Assembly (NCBI GenBank): GCA_016584495.1
Contig: WAID01000005.1
Location: forward strand, 218,501 to 282,500
Length of the DNA stretch: 64,000 nucleotides
Reading direction: 5' to 3'
DNA from: Celoporthe dispersa
Taxonomy: Eukaryota > Ascomycota > Sordariomycetes > Diaporthales > Cryphonectriaceae
Both the position numbers and the translations under genes were made by a program. Numbering within the stretch: the first letter of the stretch is position 1; each line of letters begins with the position of its first letter. Shown here piece after piece: positions 10,413-21,117 of the stretch. A model generated the notes under the pieces. That model did not search any database. It was not told the origin of the DNA and saw only the letters and a list, made by a program, of their open reading frames with translations.

Positions 10413-11429
10413 ATGGCCCCTAGCATGCGTGCTCAGGCGAGCTCCCAACAAGGCATAGGCTCGCAGCATCAGGAAAGGGAACCCGAGGCCGGTGGAACAA
10501 TGGAAGAGACGACGGAGGAAGAAGACCCCTTCGTACTGACGGTCAAGGACGTCGAATGGTCTCTCATCCAAGTAAGGAAGGAGCAGTTGCTGACGGCTGA
10601 CAACTATCGAACCTGGAGCGCCTCAATGAAGGGCCTGATGAGGATAGCTGGCCTCGCCCTGGAAAACCTCGACGCTCTCGACGATATGGCGGACCTGAGG
10701 TTAGGCATAGCCCTCAGAGGAGCTATCAGCATCAGCGTACTGGCAACAATTTCTTCCAACCTCTCTGGAAAGTCTATCTGGAGGTCCATGAGGAATATTT
10801 ATAGTATCTCAGAGCCAGTACAGAAGCAGATCTGGATGAGCGAGCTCCTAGCGCTCAAGCTCAAGGACAGTGCGAGGGATTACGCCGGCAGGTTCCTGGC
10901 ACTGATCAACGACCTCACCAGCGCCGGCATTGCCCTGAATAGCGAATGGGCCACTCTCATGTTCATCGAGGGAGCTAGAAAAGGAGCGCCAGAATGGTCT
11001 GCATGCGCTCGAACAGCTCTCAGGGACAATCCGATGGTTGAGCTAGAAAAGCTGATGGCGGATCTCATTAACAAGTGCCACACTCACGCTGAGGAAAAAG
11101 GCCAGAACAAGAAGGCTATGAACTTCTCAAGCTCCGGAAAGAGCGACTGGAAAAAGGAGGTGGAGTGCTACAACTGTGGCAAGAAAGGCCACCTCAGGCG
11201 CGAATGCCGTAAGGAAGGCGGCGGCGCGTACAACCCGAATAACAATGGCAGTAGCAATGGAGAAGGAGGGAAAAGCAGAAAGGGAAGGAATGGCGACAAC
11301 GTCCAGAACTCAGGAAGGAGCAACCAGATCGCCAGCGCTCCCTCGCCTCCTCCAAACTTCGACCACCCCATCGGAGGGCCCTCCAGCTGTGCCGTGAGGG
11401 CCTCAACTGATGAAAGCCCCTGGCAATAA
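10413..11429 (+). CDS. Copia Gag polyprotein with CCHC zinc knuckle
   Basis: The frame is open from the first good ATG (10413) to a TAA at 11427. The N-terminal part has the UBN2/retrotran_gag-like helical region (DNYRTWSASMKGLM, IWRSMRNIYS, LLALKLKDSARDYAGRFLAL). One CCHC zinc knuckle reads CYNCGKKGHLRREC at about 250 residues from the start. The tail is Gly/Asn/Ser-rich. Gag forms the virus-like particle shell and binds the genomic RNA. In intact elements the frame would continue into protease; here it ends after the zinc knuckle and tail. The long frame suggests this Gag decayed little compared with pol. Confidence 0.8.
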   Translation: MAPSMRAQASSQQGIGSQHQEREPEAGGTMEETTEEEDPFVLTVKDVEWSLIQVRKEQLLTADNYRTWSASMKGLMRIAGLALENLDALDDMADLRLGIALRGAISISVLATISSNLSGKSIWRSMRNIYSISEPVQKQIWMSELLALKLKDSARDYAGRFLALINDLTSAGIALNSEWATLMFIEGARKGAPEWSACARTALRDNPMVELEKLMADLINKCHTHAEEKGQNKKAMNFSSSGKSDWKKEVECYNCGKKGHLRRECRKEGGGAYNPNNNGSSNGEGGKSRKGRNGDNVQNSGRSNQIASAPSPPPNFDHPIGGPSSCAVRASTDESPWQ

Positions 11430-13195
11430 CTCTGCGAAGCATTGGACCGCCACCTCGCTAGCATCAACACAGAGGAGCTCGAGGACGAGCAGCCCTCAGG
11501 GGATACCGGGCTGGCGATGCTCGCACAGATATACAGCAGCAATAGCCAAGCCCCCTCAATGCGAAATCGCTAGCTATATAACACAAAATCAGACATCCAC
11601 ATCGTCAACTCGGAACAGTAATACTTACCAAATCGCTGGATAAAGACTGAGCAAAAGGATGCCATAATGACTGGAGGCGAGCCTGTATACCCGTCTGCCA
11701 TCGGAGTAGCGAAGGTGCTGCTGGTCACAGGGCACTCGAAGACCGCTAAACGAGCGATAGAACTGATGTACTGCGTCCTGATCGACGGCTTTCCCATCAA
11801 CATCTTCAGCGGCGAACGCCTATACCTCAGCGGAGAGTATGGGTCGAGGATTAACGGAAAGGACGTTCTGTTCGATGCGAAGGGCCAGTGGATCACAGTA
11901 CTGGACGTGCCGAGGTGGGGGTTCTATATGAACGTGGTCAACAATACTCCACTACAGCGATGCCCTCACCAGAAAAGCGCCCAGGCTGTGATGGCTACGC
12001 TTGATGCCGAAGAAAAGAAGCAACTGAAGCTCTAGCATCGACGCCTAGGGCACCCGAGCCCAGAACGGCTGATGAAGACCATTAAGGCGAGCATGGGAAT
12101 GCCTCTAGACCCCAAGAAGGTCGAGTTCCTCCCTTGCAACATCTGCGACGAGGCCACGGCGCCACGGTATCAATCGCACGATCCTATAACCCGTGAAGAG
12201 GAGCCAACAGCTGGCATCCACATCGATGTGGTAACAGTGACCCCCTCCTCATTCAGAGAGTACAGATACGCGTATTTGATGATCGACGACGCGTCCAGGT
12301 ACAAGATCGTTGGTTTCGGGGTCAAGAAGAACGAGGTCCTCGAGAGCATCGTAGCGACGATCAGGCTGTTGAACACACAGAGTCAGCGAATGCCCAAATG
12401 GATCAAGCTGGATAGAGGGAAGGAATTCGTCCCCATTGTGCTGAAGAAGTTCTGCAAGGAAGAGGGCATTCAGTACAGAGAGACAGCCCCATACAACTCG
12501 TATCAGAACTCTGTTGCGGAACGAGGCATTCTTTCCCTGATCAGCACTGCCACGAAGTTCGCAATTCTGACGCAGATTCCTCGAGTGTTCTGATGTTACC
12601 TGATGGATAGTCAGTTCTAGTAATGAATATAATGAGCACCAGAACCATCGAGGGAAAGACACCCTATCAGGCATTCTGGGATAGAATCAACAAGGAGAGG
12701 GATAACCGACCTGACCTCTCTGCCTTCCACATGCCAGGATGCAAGGTAATAATTCATATTCCTGAACAGCAACGAGTGCGCTCAGCGAAGCTCTCGGCAA
12801 AGGGAACGCTGGGAATCTTTCTAGCGATGGCCAACACGCAAAAACAACCGCTAGGTTTCCACAACTTCAATGTGTACTCGTTCGTGGAATAGCGCGTTCT
12901 GAGAACCCCTCATATTACCTTCTATGAGGACTTCCCGCGACGTTGCCGCCTGGCAACGCAACCCAGATGAGGAGGACCACGATGTCCTCCGTTCCTTGCC
13001 TCCCTCACGCGCGCCGCCGTCTGGCATACTGCCGCGCCAAGAAGGAGGGAGTGAAAGAATGGCGCAGAAAGGCGCCTACCTTCGACAACATTCTCAGCAA
13101 GAACGAGAAGGCCATCGTAACAATAGCCTGGCTGGAGGGAAAGGTAGTTGACGAAGCCTAGGAGTCGCTCGCAGAGGGAGAGTATACTGAAAATT
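11430..13195 (+). pseudogene. Copia pol remnant: protease trace, GAG_pre-integrase and integrase; reverse transcriptase missing
   Basis: Several open blocks lie in order. 11667-12035 is the region between protease and integrase. A TAG at 12033 falls where the GAG_pre-integrase Trp should be, just before HRRLGHPSPERL. 12072-12593 holds the integrase core, with HIDVVTVTP, YRYAYLMIDDASRY, IKLDRGKEF and a YNSYQNSVAERG catalytic-Glu motif. 12623-12892 is the C-terminal integrase segment (IEGKTPYQAFWD, RVRSAKLSAKGTLGIFLA). Fragments up to 13161 match the linker before reverse transcriptase (RVLRTPHITFYED and further). Reverse transcriptase, RNase H and the 3' LTR are absent; the sequence passes straight into Crypton-associated DNA. 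Stops are TAG, TAA and TGA. Confidence 0.75.
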
Positions 13196-13629
13196 AGCGC
13201 TTATTTAACAGGTCCTGGCGCCCGTTTACCGGTAAATCGCCCCTTCATTTACCGGTATTTTATCTTGGTCCTGCATACAAATAGAGTTTGATATCATATC
13301 GGATGAAGGTCCGAGGGCGCCGAGGCCTTCAGATGGCCAGATGTTATGAGTTTCAAGGTGCTGTATGCGCGCGGGGTATCGCGGCCGACATCATATCCTC
13401 CAGCAACAGAATCCCTCCTCGCTACCTAGCCCTACCGCCACAGCCACAGCGCTCTAGAAGCCTCCAAAATGCAGATGAATGTTGATGCGAGGCTGATTCC
13501 ACTCATGGGAAGATATCAGTCTGACTGGGCCAAGGCGCTGCACCCGAGCACGCGGAGAGTATACGAGCCGAAATGGCGGGAGTGGACAGTAAGCCGCAAA
13601 GCCCGCCCCGATTGGTTCGATGCGCCAGT

Positions 13630-13745
13630 GGGCCTGCGCAGTCGCTGATACACAGAAATACTGCGTGCCGGCGACTGCCCGTGGTGGCCGGTGCACAGGA
13701 TTCCGTGTACTGGCGACTGTGGTCTGTCGTCAGCGCGGGCAGAGT
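13630..13745 (+). repeat. Reiterated GGCGACT motif cluster inside Crypton intron 1
   Basis: Within the 194-bp first intron (13589-13782), the core TGCG-n-GGCGACT occurs at about 13664 and, as a looser GTACTGGCGACTG form, near 13706. Related CAGTCGCTGA and GTCGTCAGCG strings lie near 13635 and 13729. The same core recurs in intron 2 (opposite orientation) and after the stop codon. Confidence 0.5.
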
Positions 13746-14947
13746 ATATGGCTCCAGGCAGGACTAAGCTGATATTTCGCAGGCGTGGTGCGAAAAGGAA
13801 TTCAGCGAGCTACCCTAGGCCTGGCCGGAAAAGGTGGACTCTTGGCCTAAGGGCAAGATCCTGCCGTCCGATCTGGTAGATGGGCAGAAGCTGTATCTGT
13901 GGATCAAGACCGTCATCGCGGCAAGGACACCGACTAGAGGGAAGCGTATTACACAGCGCAAGTTGCGAGCGCTTGATGAGGCCCTCAAGCTGCCAGTACC
14001 TACAGACGAAAGCGATCTGAGTATAGTTGTAGCTCTATCCGGGGATCAGAGCTTGACCGATGAGGAGGAGCACGAGAAGGAGGAGGAGGAGGCCGAGGAG
14101 GAGGATGAGCCGAGCCAAGCCCGGCTTCTCCTTCATCTCAACTCCGTTAAGAGCTATATCTCAGCTATCGTCAAGCTTTGGGCCTTCCAGACCTCTGTCA
14201 ATATGAATGCGGCGCCGAATCCCAGGACTATGATGCTTCAGGATCTATTGAAAGAACTCAGCGACGAGACGTATGCCAGGCAGCGCAACGAATATGCAGA
14301 CCGCCTGGAACTCACTCTTCGAGATGTGTATTCGCAGCTCGAGATACCTAACCATACGCGCGCAGCTTGGACTTGGGGCTATAGCCGATCTATAAGCCAG
14401 GCGCTGCGGACCAACATGGACTTTCTCTTGGGCATACACCTTGCCAAGAGGCCTGGCGAGCGCTCGGCTCTCGAGATGCCGGATCTGTTCAGCTTTACGC
14501 TGCCGGAGGCATATCGCCAGAGACGACGAGGAGCTGCCGCCGCCACGCTGTCTCGTGGCTGTGATGAGGCAGGGCAAAAAGAACACAGATGCGCGTATTC
14601 AGTATGGCGGCGCGCTTCGGCATCGCGACCCCCTCAGCTGCGTGGTCAGCGCTGTGGCTTTCTGGTATTTCTGGCGCTTCGAGTGCGAAAAGGAGCCTCT
14701 ACCGGACTTCTCAGACCGCCGGCTATGGTATAAGATCCGACTTCTTCGGCGCTCCACAGCGCAGCGCAACCAGAAGATCTCCAGCCAGACCGCTGGCAGC
14801 TGGGCTAGCCGGATTCAAAAGAAAGCAGGGATCTGTATCTCGAAGCCTAGACACGGCCCTCGAAGAGCCGCTCCGATTATTGCAGATATGGCCAATGTTG
14901 ATGAAGCTCAGGTAGGCTAGAGTCGCTCTTTCGCCTTTCTCATATAT

Positions 14948-15022
14948 ACCAGCCACTGCCCCGAGTCGCCAGCGCATATTGGACATATGTACCAGCCACC
15001 GCTTTGAGTCGCCGGCGCATAT
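14948..15022 (-). repeat. Two direct copies of a 32-bp motif inside Crypton intron 2
   Basis: 14948-14979 and 14991-15022 share ACCAGCCACYGC, GAGTCGCC and GCGCATAT with four or five differences. They lie in the 171-bp second intron (14912-15082). The reverse complement of the motif occurs twice just 3' of the recombinase stop codon. Confidence 0.65.
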
Positions 15023-16285
15023 CTAGCTGTTCTGCTTTTCACTTAAAAAGCAGGTTTAGCTGATAAAAGTATACTCTGATAGATCCGCCAAGCTAGGCCC
15101 TGGTCTGATGGCGGCTCCTTAACCAATTGCTATCTCGCCAGCCTGCCACAGGGCTATATGAGAGGAATGGCAGACTTTGAGCCTCAAAAGCCAGAAGAAT
15201 ACAGCATCCCTCGCGACAGGATCAAGCCGCTGCCTGAGCTCACAAAGCTGATCTAGCCAGAAATAGATATCTGGCAATGGGCATAAGACCACCCGGACGA
15301 CCCCCAAGCCCGCCGGATCGATCGTGAAAAGGCTGCAGGCGCTTGCATCCACTTGATGGCCTGGCTAAGAGATGTTCTGCTGCAAGATGCAGTCTTCTTC
15401 ATCAAAGAGTTTCCCCAGCACCCTATCTTTCAGCATAAAGCCTTCCAATCGCTAGCCTTCAAGACATTCGCTAGCCAGGTCGAGGAGGCCTGTCTGGAAT
15501 CGGTTGGCAATGAAGACGAGTGGGAGCGGATGCGCGAGGGAGATGCCTTCCTCTATACCGTCCTCCAAGATCAAGCGCAGCAGGCCGAGAACTTGCGAAC
15601 GGAAATCCGCAATGGCTTCCAGCGCAGCCTTGAGGGTATAGAACGCGCTAGCAATCGTGTTGACGATCTTCGGAGAGAGACTATCCATCTCACCCTGACG
15701 TATGGTAAGCCTGGCGATGCCCACCACGAGGACCATCATTGGCGAGAGGGCCCGGGCCCGGTTACGCCTGCTTGGCGGCAGCGGCCAGCAGAGGCCTTCG
15801 AGGCTGGCGGCCACGAATCTCCAGCCATTATCAAGAAAAGGCGCGAGCCAGGGCCAGAACTAGCTCGTCCGCCGATGAAAGCTCTGTCTGCTGGCGCTGG
15901 CTCTAGCCGAGGCCGCAATGCCACAGCTGCCGCAGCTGTTCCCCAGTACGATCTACCAGACTGGCTGGCGACAGTTGAAGACCTCCGGCGCTGCTGGCGG
16001 GAGGGGCTGGACACAATGCCGTCGGTCGATAGCCTCGAGCATAAGTATGGCGCGAAATGGCGGCCTGCCAAGCGCAAGATGTACTTCTCTATACGCAAGC
16101 GTATTGTGGACGAGATGGCCATCCGGGCAAAGACTCATGGCTGGGACGAGAAGATTGCTGCGGTTGCGATGGACGAGGAGCGTGGCAAGCAGTCCCTGGC
16201 CAAATACAGCGAGGTGCTCAAACGCCAGAAGAACAGGTAGATGGAGGCCCTGGTGACCCAGCCGAATGGCCGGTGCATAGAGACT

Positions 16286-16357
16286 GCGTGCGCTGGCGAC
16301 TCAGTCCGGTGGCTGGCTTTTAGAGAATGTGTGCGCTGGCGACTCAGCCGGGTAGCC
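16286..16357 (+). repeat. Two copies of the Crypton motif downstream of the stop codon
   Basis: 16286-16316 and 16329-16357 both contain TGCGCTGGCGACTCAG followed by a GG(T)GGCTGG-like half. They are inverted relative to the intron 2 copies, so intron and 3' region could base-pair, or both could be protein binding sites. They mark the likely 3' part of the Crypton; its exact end is not visible to me. Confidence 0.6.
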
Positions 16358-16821
16358 CGCATCCTATAAAGCAGTGTGCCAGCCATATTGCAAGATAGCC
16401 AGTATATATACAAATCCGATAAGCAAGCACTGCTTGCCAGGCAGTCTCCCCTATGGCGGCATCAAGCCACTAGCAGGATGACCGCCACTTGTCATTCGGC
16501 ATGGGCTGTGAGGGTAGTGTGCTATATGGATTGTATGATATTAGTCCACTGTTAGGCTAGGTCTGTAGCACTAGGGAGGGTCTGTATGGGGTCTGCTGAT
16601 GTGGCAGCAGCGGGGTGGCAGGTTATTGAATGCTCGAGGGTGCTGTCTGCGAGTACTCTTTGGCCGCTTGTGGGATAATCAAGGATGATTGGGATGCTGC
16701 CCGCAGGGCTAGCGTTTCTTCTCGCGCCTGTTGAGCAGGCTGCACGGAATAAGAAGTCGGGTCTGGTGTTGCCTCTCTCCGGCTCTAACAAAAAGCCTGT
16801 TGCTGTCGGGATGCCCGACAC

Positions 16822-17500
16822 TCAGGTGCAAAGGTTATCGCCATTATCTCTGTGTGATCCCACTCGAGAGGCTCGTCCTTTCACACGAGGTCTGCCAGCT
16901 GGGGAGCCATACAGCCATTGTATCGTCCTCAGAAAACGCCTCGCTGGCGCAGAAAGTTCTTGAGGGCGATGGCATTCGTTGGGTGTCTCCTCGAAAATCT
17001 CTTGGGACCATGCTTCGAAGTCCTCGCGGAAGGCGTAGAAGAGATCATCATCGAATAGCTGTTCGGCGATATAACTCTTCATTGCTCTGGCCACTATCGT
17101 GGCGAGGTGGGACTCGCTTGATGCCTCTGTGGCTGGGGTGGTCTATGCGGTCGTAACTACTATATCCCAAACAGCAGTGTCGACTCGAAGCCCTTCCATC
17201 AGGGTCTTTAGTCGACGAACGCTGTCGTTGCCAGCCATTGTGAACTGGCTGTGTACGGCGCGTATTGTGTGAATCGTGTTTTCGCGTGATAGACGCGTAT
17301 CTGGCCTTGTCTTGGAGAGTATAACCTCGAGGGTCAGGGGGGTCTGTTGGCAAAGAAGATCTTCTTAAAAGTCGTTCAGAGAGTCTGGTATTCCATAGGG
17401 AGGTCTGAAGAAACGTTGCTGATGTTTAGCAGAGTCCTCGTCGAGAGTATGCACGCGTCGCTGGCGATCGCGGTGCAGGAAGGTCTTCGAGGTTCTGTCT
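16822..17500 (-). pseudogene. Decayed gene of unknown function
   Basis: Reading leftward from about 17500, one frame gives protein-like sequence for over 200 codons: LHRDRQRRVHTLDEDSAKHQ, RPPYGIPDSLNDF, TLEVILSKTRPDTRLSREN, MAGNDSVRRLKTLMEGL and KSYIAEQLFDDDLFYAFRED. It is interrupted by a TAA near 17366 and a TAG near 17146. The composition and helix-like pattern indicate a formerly coding region, but I do not recognise a family. It may be a further part of the neighbouring mobile DNA or a host gene fragment. Confidence 0.4.
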
Positions 17501-17545
17501 CTTCAACCTAGCTGTCTATGATTACTCAAACCAACCACTGATCAG

Positions 17546-17698
17546 TGTTGGCTGGGCCCTGTACGTACGTAACGAAAGATCGTAGGGGTCATTATTGTTT
17601 GTGGATATCTATTCTAGAAAAGAGCTAGCATGGGAGTGTGTTCCCTATCGCGCACGAGTCACAACCTGCCACGTGCTCCGTTGTTATAGCTGCTGTGG
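17546..17698 (+). repeat. Diverged copy of the small TGTTGGCTGGG repeat (family C)
   Basis: It starts TGTTGGCTGGG with the internal TACGTACGTA and ends near GCTGTGGA. It shares blocks (CACGAG, GCCACGTG) with the copies at 37.7, 45.6, 49.8 and 55.6 kb but is the most diverged. Confidence 0.5.
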
Positions 17699-17944
17699 AA
17701 CCTTCTAGAACAAGCTGGAGAGAATAAGTAACCAATTAATAAGAATATAATAATCTGGAGTCTTTTCGAGAAATAACTCGAATATTCAAACATAGCAATG
17801 AAAAATAATAAATTGAAACAGGCCCCTAAGACCCGTTTTGGGGCAAAGAGAAAAGAAGAAAAGAACAAATAATTAGCAAAAGATGAGAAAGAATATGACT
17901 ACAAGATAATGTCGGCTTTGTGCCTCCTCAAGAACATAAAGTAA

Positions 17945-20900
17945 TCAAGGGTCAAAGCTGAAGCAAAGAACTCGGCCCGATGCGCAGCCTATTGCGACAG
18001 TCGATCCGGCCACAGCAGAAGCCCTCGGGCGATACTCCGATGGGAGCCATAACAGATTTTCTGCGCTGCTTGTAATCCAATGGCCATCCAAGCTGATCCC
18101 ATAGCCACCGCGCTGAAGCGATCCGACCCTATCTTCTGCTTGTACCTGCTGCAGGGTAGCTGCAGAAGAAGGATTTTCAAGATTGAAAATACCAATTTCT
18201 GTCTCGAGATATGCACCAGTAAAGTCCAGCGACAGATTCTCAAGCATCCGACCGACCTCGAGCGTCTGCAGGCACTGCCCTGTCCCGGTATCCCAGATCC
18301 GGATCGTGTGATCACCAGAGCCTGATGCGATCTGCTGTGAGTCGCCCGAGAAGGCTACTGACGAGACCCAGCCGCTATGCCCCTCGAGCGTCTGCAGGCA
18401 CTGCCCTGTCCCGGTATCCCAGATCCGGATCGTGTGATCATTAGAGCCTGATGCGATCTGCTGTGAGTCGCTCGAGAAGGCTACTGACGAGACCGGGTCG
18501 CTATGCCTCTCGAGCGTCTGAAGGCAGGGGCTCCAGTCATCCTCTATCACTGGCATTGTCTTTATCCACTGTGGTTCGTCCTTTTTGAAGAGCTGCTTAG
18601 TTAAGCTGTTGTTGGGGCTGAAGACAAGTGCTGAGATGTAAACCTGTAATGAGCTGTTTTCGATAGCCTACTGATTATATAATAGAAAACGCTGCATATC
18701 TCGAACTAGTTGAATCAGCGAAGCTGTCTTATGCTGATGCTAAACAGGTATTAGTTATGCTTATTTCTTTATATATTCTCGAACATATATATCTGAAGCT
18801 TTCTATAAAGCTTTGCTAAAGCACGCACGCCTTGGTGAAGGCTTCGAAGAAGACTCAGGGCTTCAAGCCAGTGAAGGTAGTGCTTCCTCAAGAACTTCTC
18901 TATCATGCTCTCGTCTTGTAGATAGTCATCAGACTCGGTCTCGAGCAGATGGTCTACCCAATTGACGCAAGAATATGCGGCTGCAGCTAAAGGGTCGGGC
19001 TGCGGCTGGTGGAGTTGATCGATGAGAACGCCAGGATGCTGAAAGCCGTAGATGTTGCGGCAGAGATTCTGTGACATGATATCAACCGACCTTGAAAAGA
19101 TCGTCTGGTGTTCTTTACCAGGACCGAAAGGAAAGATTTGTCCTGATGCTTCCTGAAGGAGAAAGTCTTTTGCTGATTGGTGGACGAAGAAGATTGTCCG
19201 ATCTCTCAGCGTGAGGAAAGATCCGCAGTACCCTATGATCTCTGCGAGAGTCTTTTGATTGCTGGAAGCTTTCGCAGGAAGCTCGATCAGAGAAGCCAGT
19301 TCGTCTAGTTCGATAGGTCGTCGTACGATAGAGAGCGCTGCTAAGATCTTTTGACAAAGCTTAGCATGTCTTGAATGAGATATGTGTCCCATCATCTGTT
19401 GATAAAGGCTATCCAAGCCAGGTGGAAATGCAGCCAATATCTCTTCATCGATCTCCCAGCCTGGGATCTCAGCAAGTTCCTGACAGACCAATGCTACCCA
19501 GAGGAAGGTGCCCTCTGCGTTCGATACCAGATAGCGCTTCACAGTTTCCTGCGTGCTGCTGTCATAATCATGTTCCCCCGCCAGGCTATTTACCTTTATG
19601 TCGATATAGAAAGCCACGGCTGCGGAAACAAAGTCTCGGTTCAACTCAAGAGACAGGCTGCCGGTATGCGCTGATTTATTGAGGGATCTTTCGATATTCG
19701 GCCAGTTACGACTTGACATAATCCACTTCACCGTTGGGCTGGCTGCTGCTGAAGAACGGGTAATGAGGTCCAGGAGTTTTGGCAAGTCTGCTGTGCATTC
19801 GTCGAGCGCATCGATGATGAGATAGGATGTAGCGAGACCTGGATCTTGAATGATCTTTTCAAAGATGGAAGATAGGGCATTCCAACTGTTTGCACCTGTG
19901 AACAACTGCTCGCCTGCGCGGTCGTATTCCTTCTGTACATACGATATAAGCGACTCCCGCTGATCGATGAGTGAGTAGAGTAACCCTCGCAGAACAGCTA
20001 CAGCGTTGTTGATGCGTGAGTCAGCAGCCTGGCAGAAGAAAAACGAGATTGTGCCAGATTTGACGATCTCGTTCCTCTCCAGCTCGTCAATAATACCGCA
20101 GAGCAACATCGTTTTGCCTTTGCCGGGGTCACCTTTGATCCAGAGTAGTCGACTCTGGTCATCGTCTTGCCAGCGCCGAAAGACTTCGTTCTCCAAGATC
20201 CACTTGTACGACCCCTCGAGCAAGCCGCCTTTCGTTTGTTCGATGCGCTCCTTGTCGACTCGAGGGTCAGTGGTCCGCAGTGCTTTTCTGCACTTCTGGT
20301 TTTCTATCACAGAATATAGTCTCATCAGCCTTACTCTTTCAGCTTCGGGCCACAGAGCAGGGTGAAGTATTGTGATGAATATACCATTGATTTCCTCATG
20401 AAGCCGACGAATTGCATTGCTCTTCTCTTCACCATAGGTTACTGCTATAGAAACACCAAAAATGCCTTGGAGACAGTAGGCCCAGTCTTCTTCGCGGGTA
20501 GTCTGACGTGGCTCTGCCTACCGGAAGCGCTCCTCGATGCTGAACTGAGTGAGAATGCCCCCCTGAAGGGCTGAGACAGCAATGCCTGTGATTTGGTGAA
20601 TCTGTTGCTCGAGAGACCTCTTATCACCAAGCCGTAGGCCCTCCTTTGTGAAGAATTCGACGGATACAGGCGCCAGAAGTTCTTGGAGTGTCCAGCCTCG
20701 TTTAAACCATCGACTATTTCGGAAAGCCAGCTCCCACGCGGCCTCAGATTGCTGATTATCTTCTCTGGAGCCAGGAATCGAAACATCTGATAGGTATGCG
20801 TAGCATCGGGTTGCATTCCGATACCAATAAAACATAGATTTGATAGCTCTCGTTAGCTCAGCCTGATTCGATTTATCAATGCAGCAAGTATCTATCCAGA

Positions 20901-21117
20901 AGTGTTGTAGGCTGTCACGTTCAGCTTGTGCTGCGCAGAACTTGATCTTGTCGTAGCCGAGTTTTTCCGTCCCAGTGCCGTTGATCAGATCTTGATAGGA
21001 GACTTCCTCAGCAGGATCTAAGCTCCATGTGTGCGACAGTATGGCATATGCGGGTATCTCGCGGACCAGATCCTCTATCAGCTCAAAGTTGCCGTTGCTG
21101 AATTTCAAAAGTCGCAT
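17945..21117 (-). pseudogene. HET-NACHT-WD40 protein (HNWD / het-e-like NLR), interrupted
   Basis: It starts at ATG 21117. The HET domain begins MRLLKF and has YAILSHTW, HFWIDTCCIDK, YWYRNATRCYAYLSD and RGWTLQELLAPVSVEFF. The NACHT domain starts with LLWIKGDPGKGKTMLL (Walker A) and LIIDALDEC (Walker B). A winged-helix-like region and linker follow, then two almost identical 42-residue WD40 repeats (GHS, SSVAFS, DHTIRIWDTGTGQCLQT), then the standard HNWD C-terminus (LLWLPSEYRPRASAVAGST). The HET and NACHT frames are identical apart from a TAG at 20518-20520 where a Trp is expected. A second TAG lies at 18668-18670, and a frame change or degraded intron lies near 18760. In Podospora, HNWD proteins (HET-E, -D, -R) trigger cell death on recognition of non-self partners; function here is inferred and doubtful because of the stops. 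Confidence 0.85.

Larger units (their letters stand above)
13469..16240 (+). pseudogene. Crypton-type tyrosine recombinase (Ndc10-like core plus GCR1_C DNA-binding domain)
   Basis: Proposed exons are 13469-13588, 13783-14911 and 15083-16240; splice phases agree. Exon 1 ends in RRVYEPKWREWT, and exon 2 continues AWCEKEFSELP then VDSWPKGKILPSDLVDGQK. Ndc10-like core features follow: RSISQALRTNMDFLLG, ERSALEMPDLFSF, KKNTDARIQYGGALRHRDPL and, after intron 2, SLPQGYMRGMADF. The C-terminus (PDWLATVEDLRRCWREGL, EHKYGAKWR) is a GCR1_C domain, typical of fungal Cryptons. Breaks: TAG at 13816 (CAG expected), a one-base frame change near 14510, TAG at 15254 (Trp expected) and TAA at 15284. Cryptons move as DNA by site-specific recombination and lack target duplications. 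The intron contents are unusual (see repeats). It sits directly after the truncated Copia element. Confidence 0.8.
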
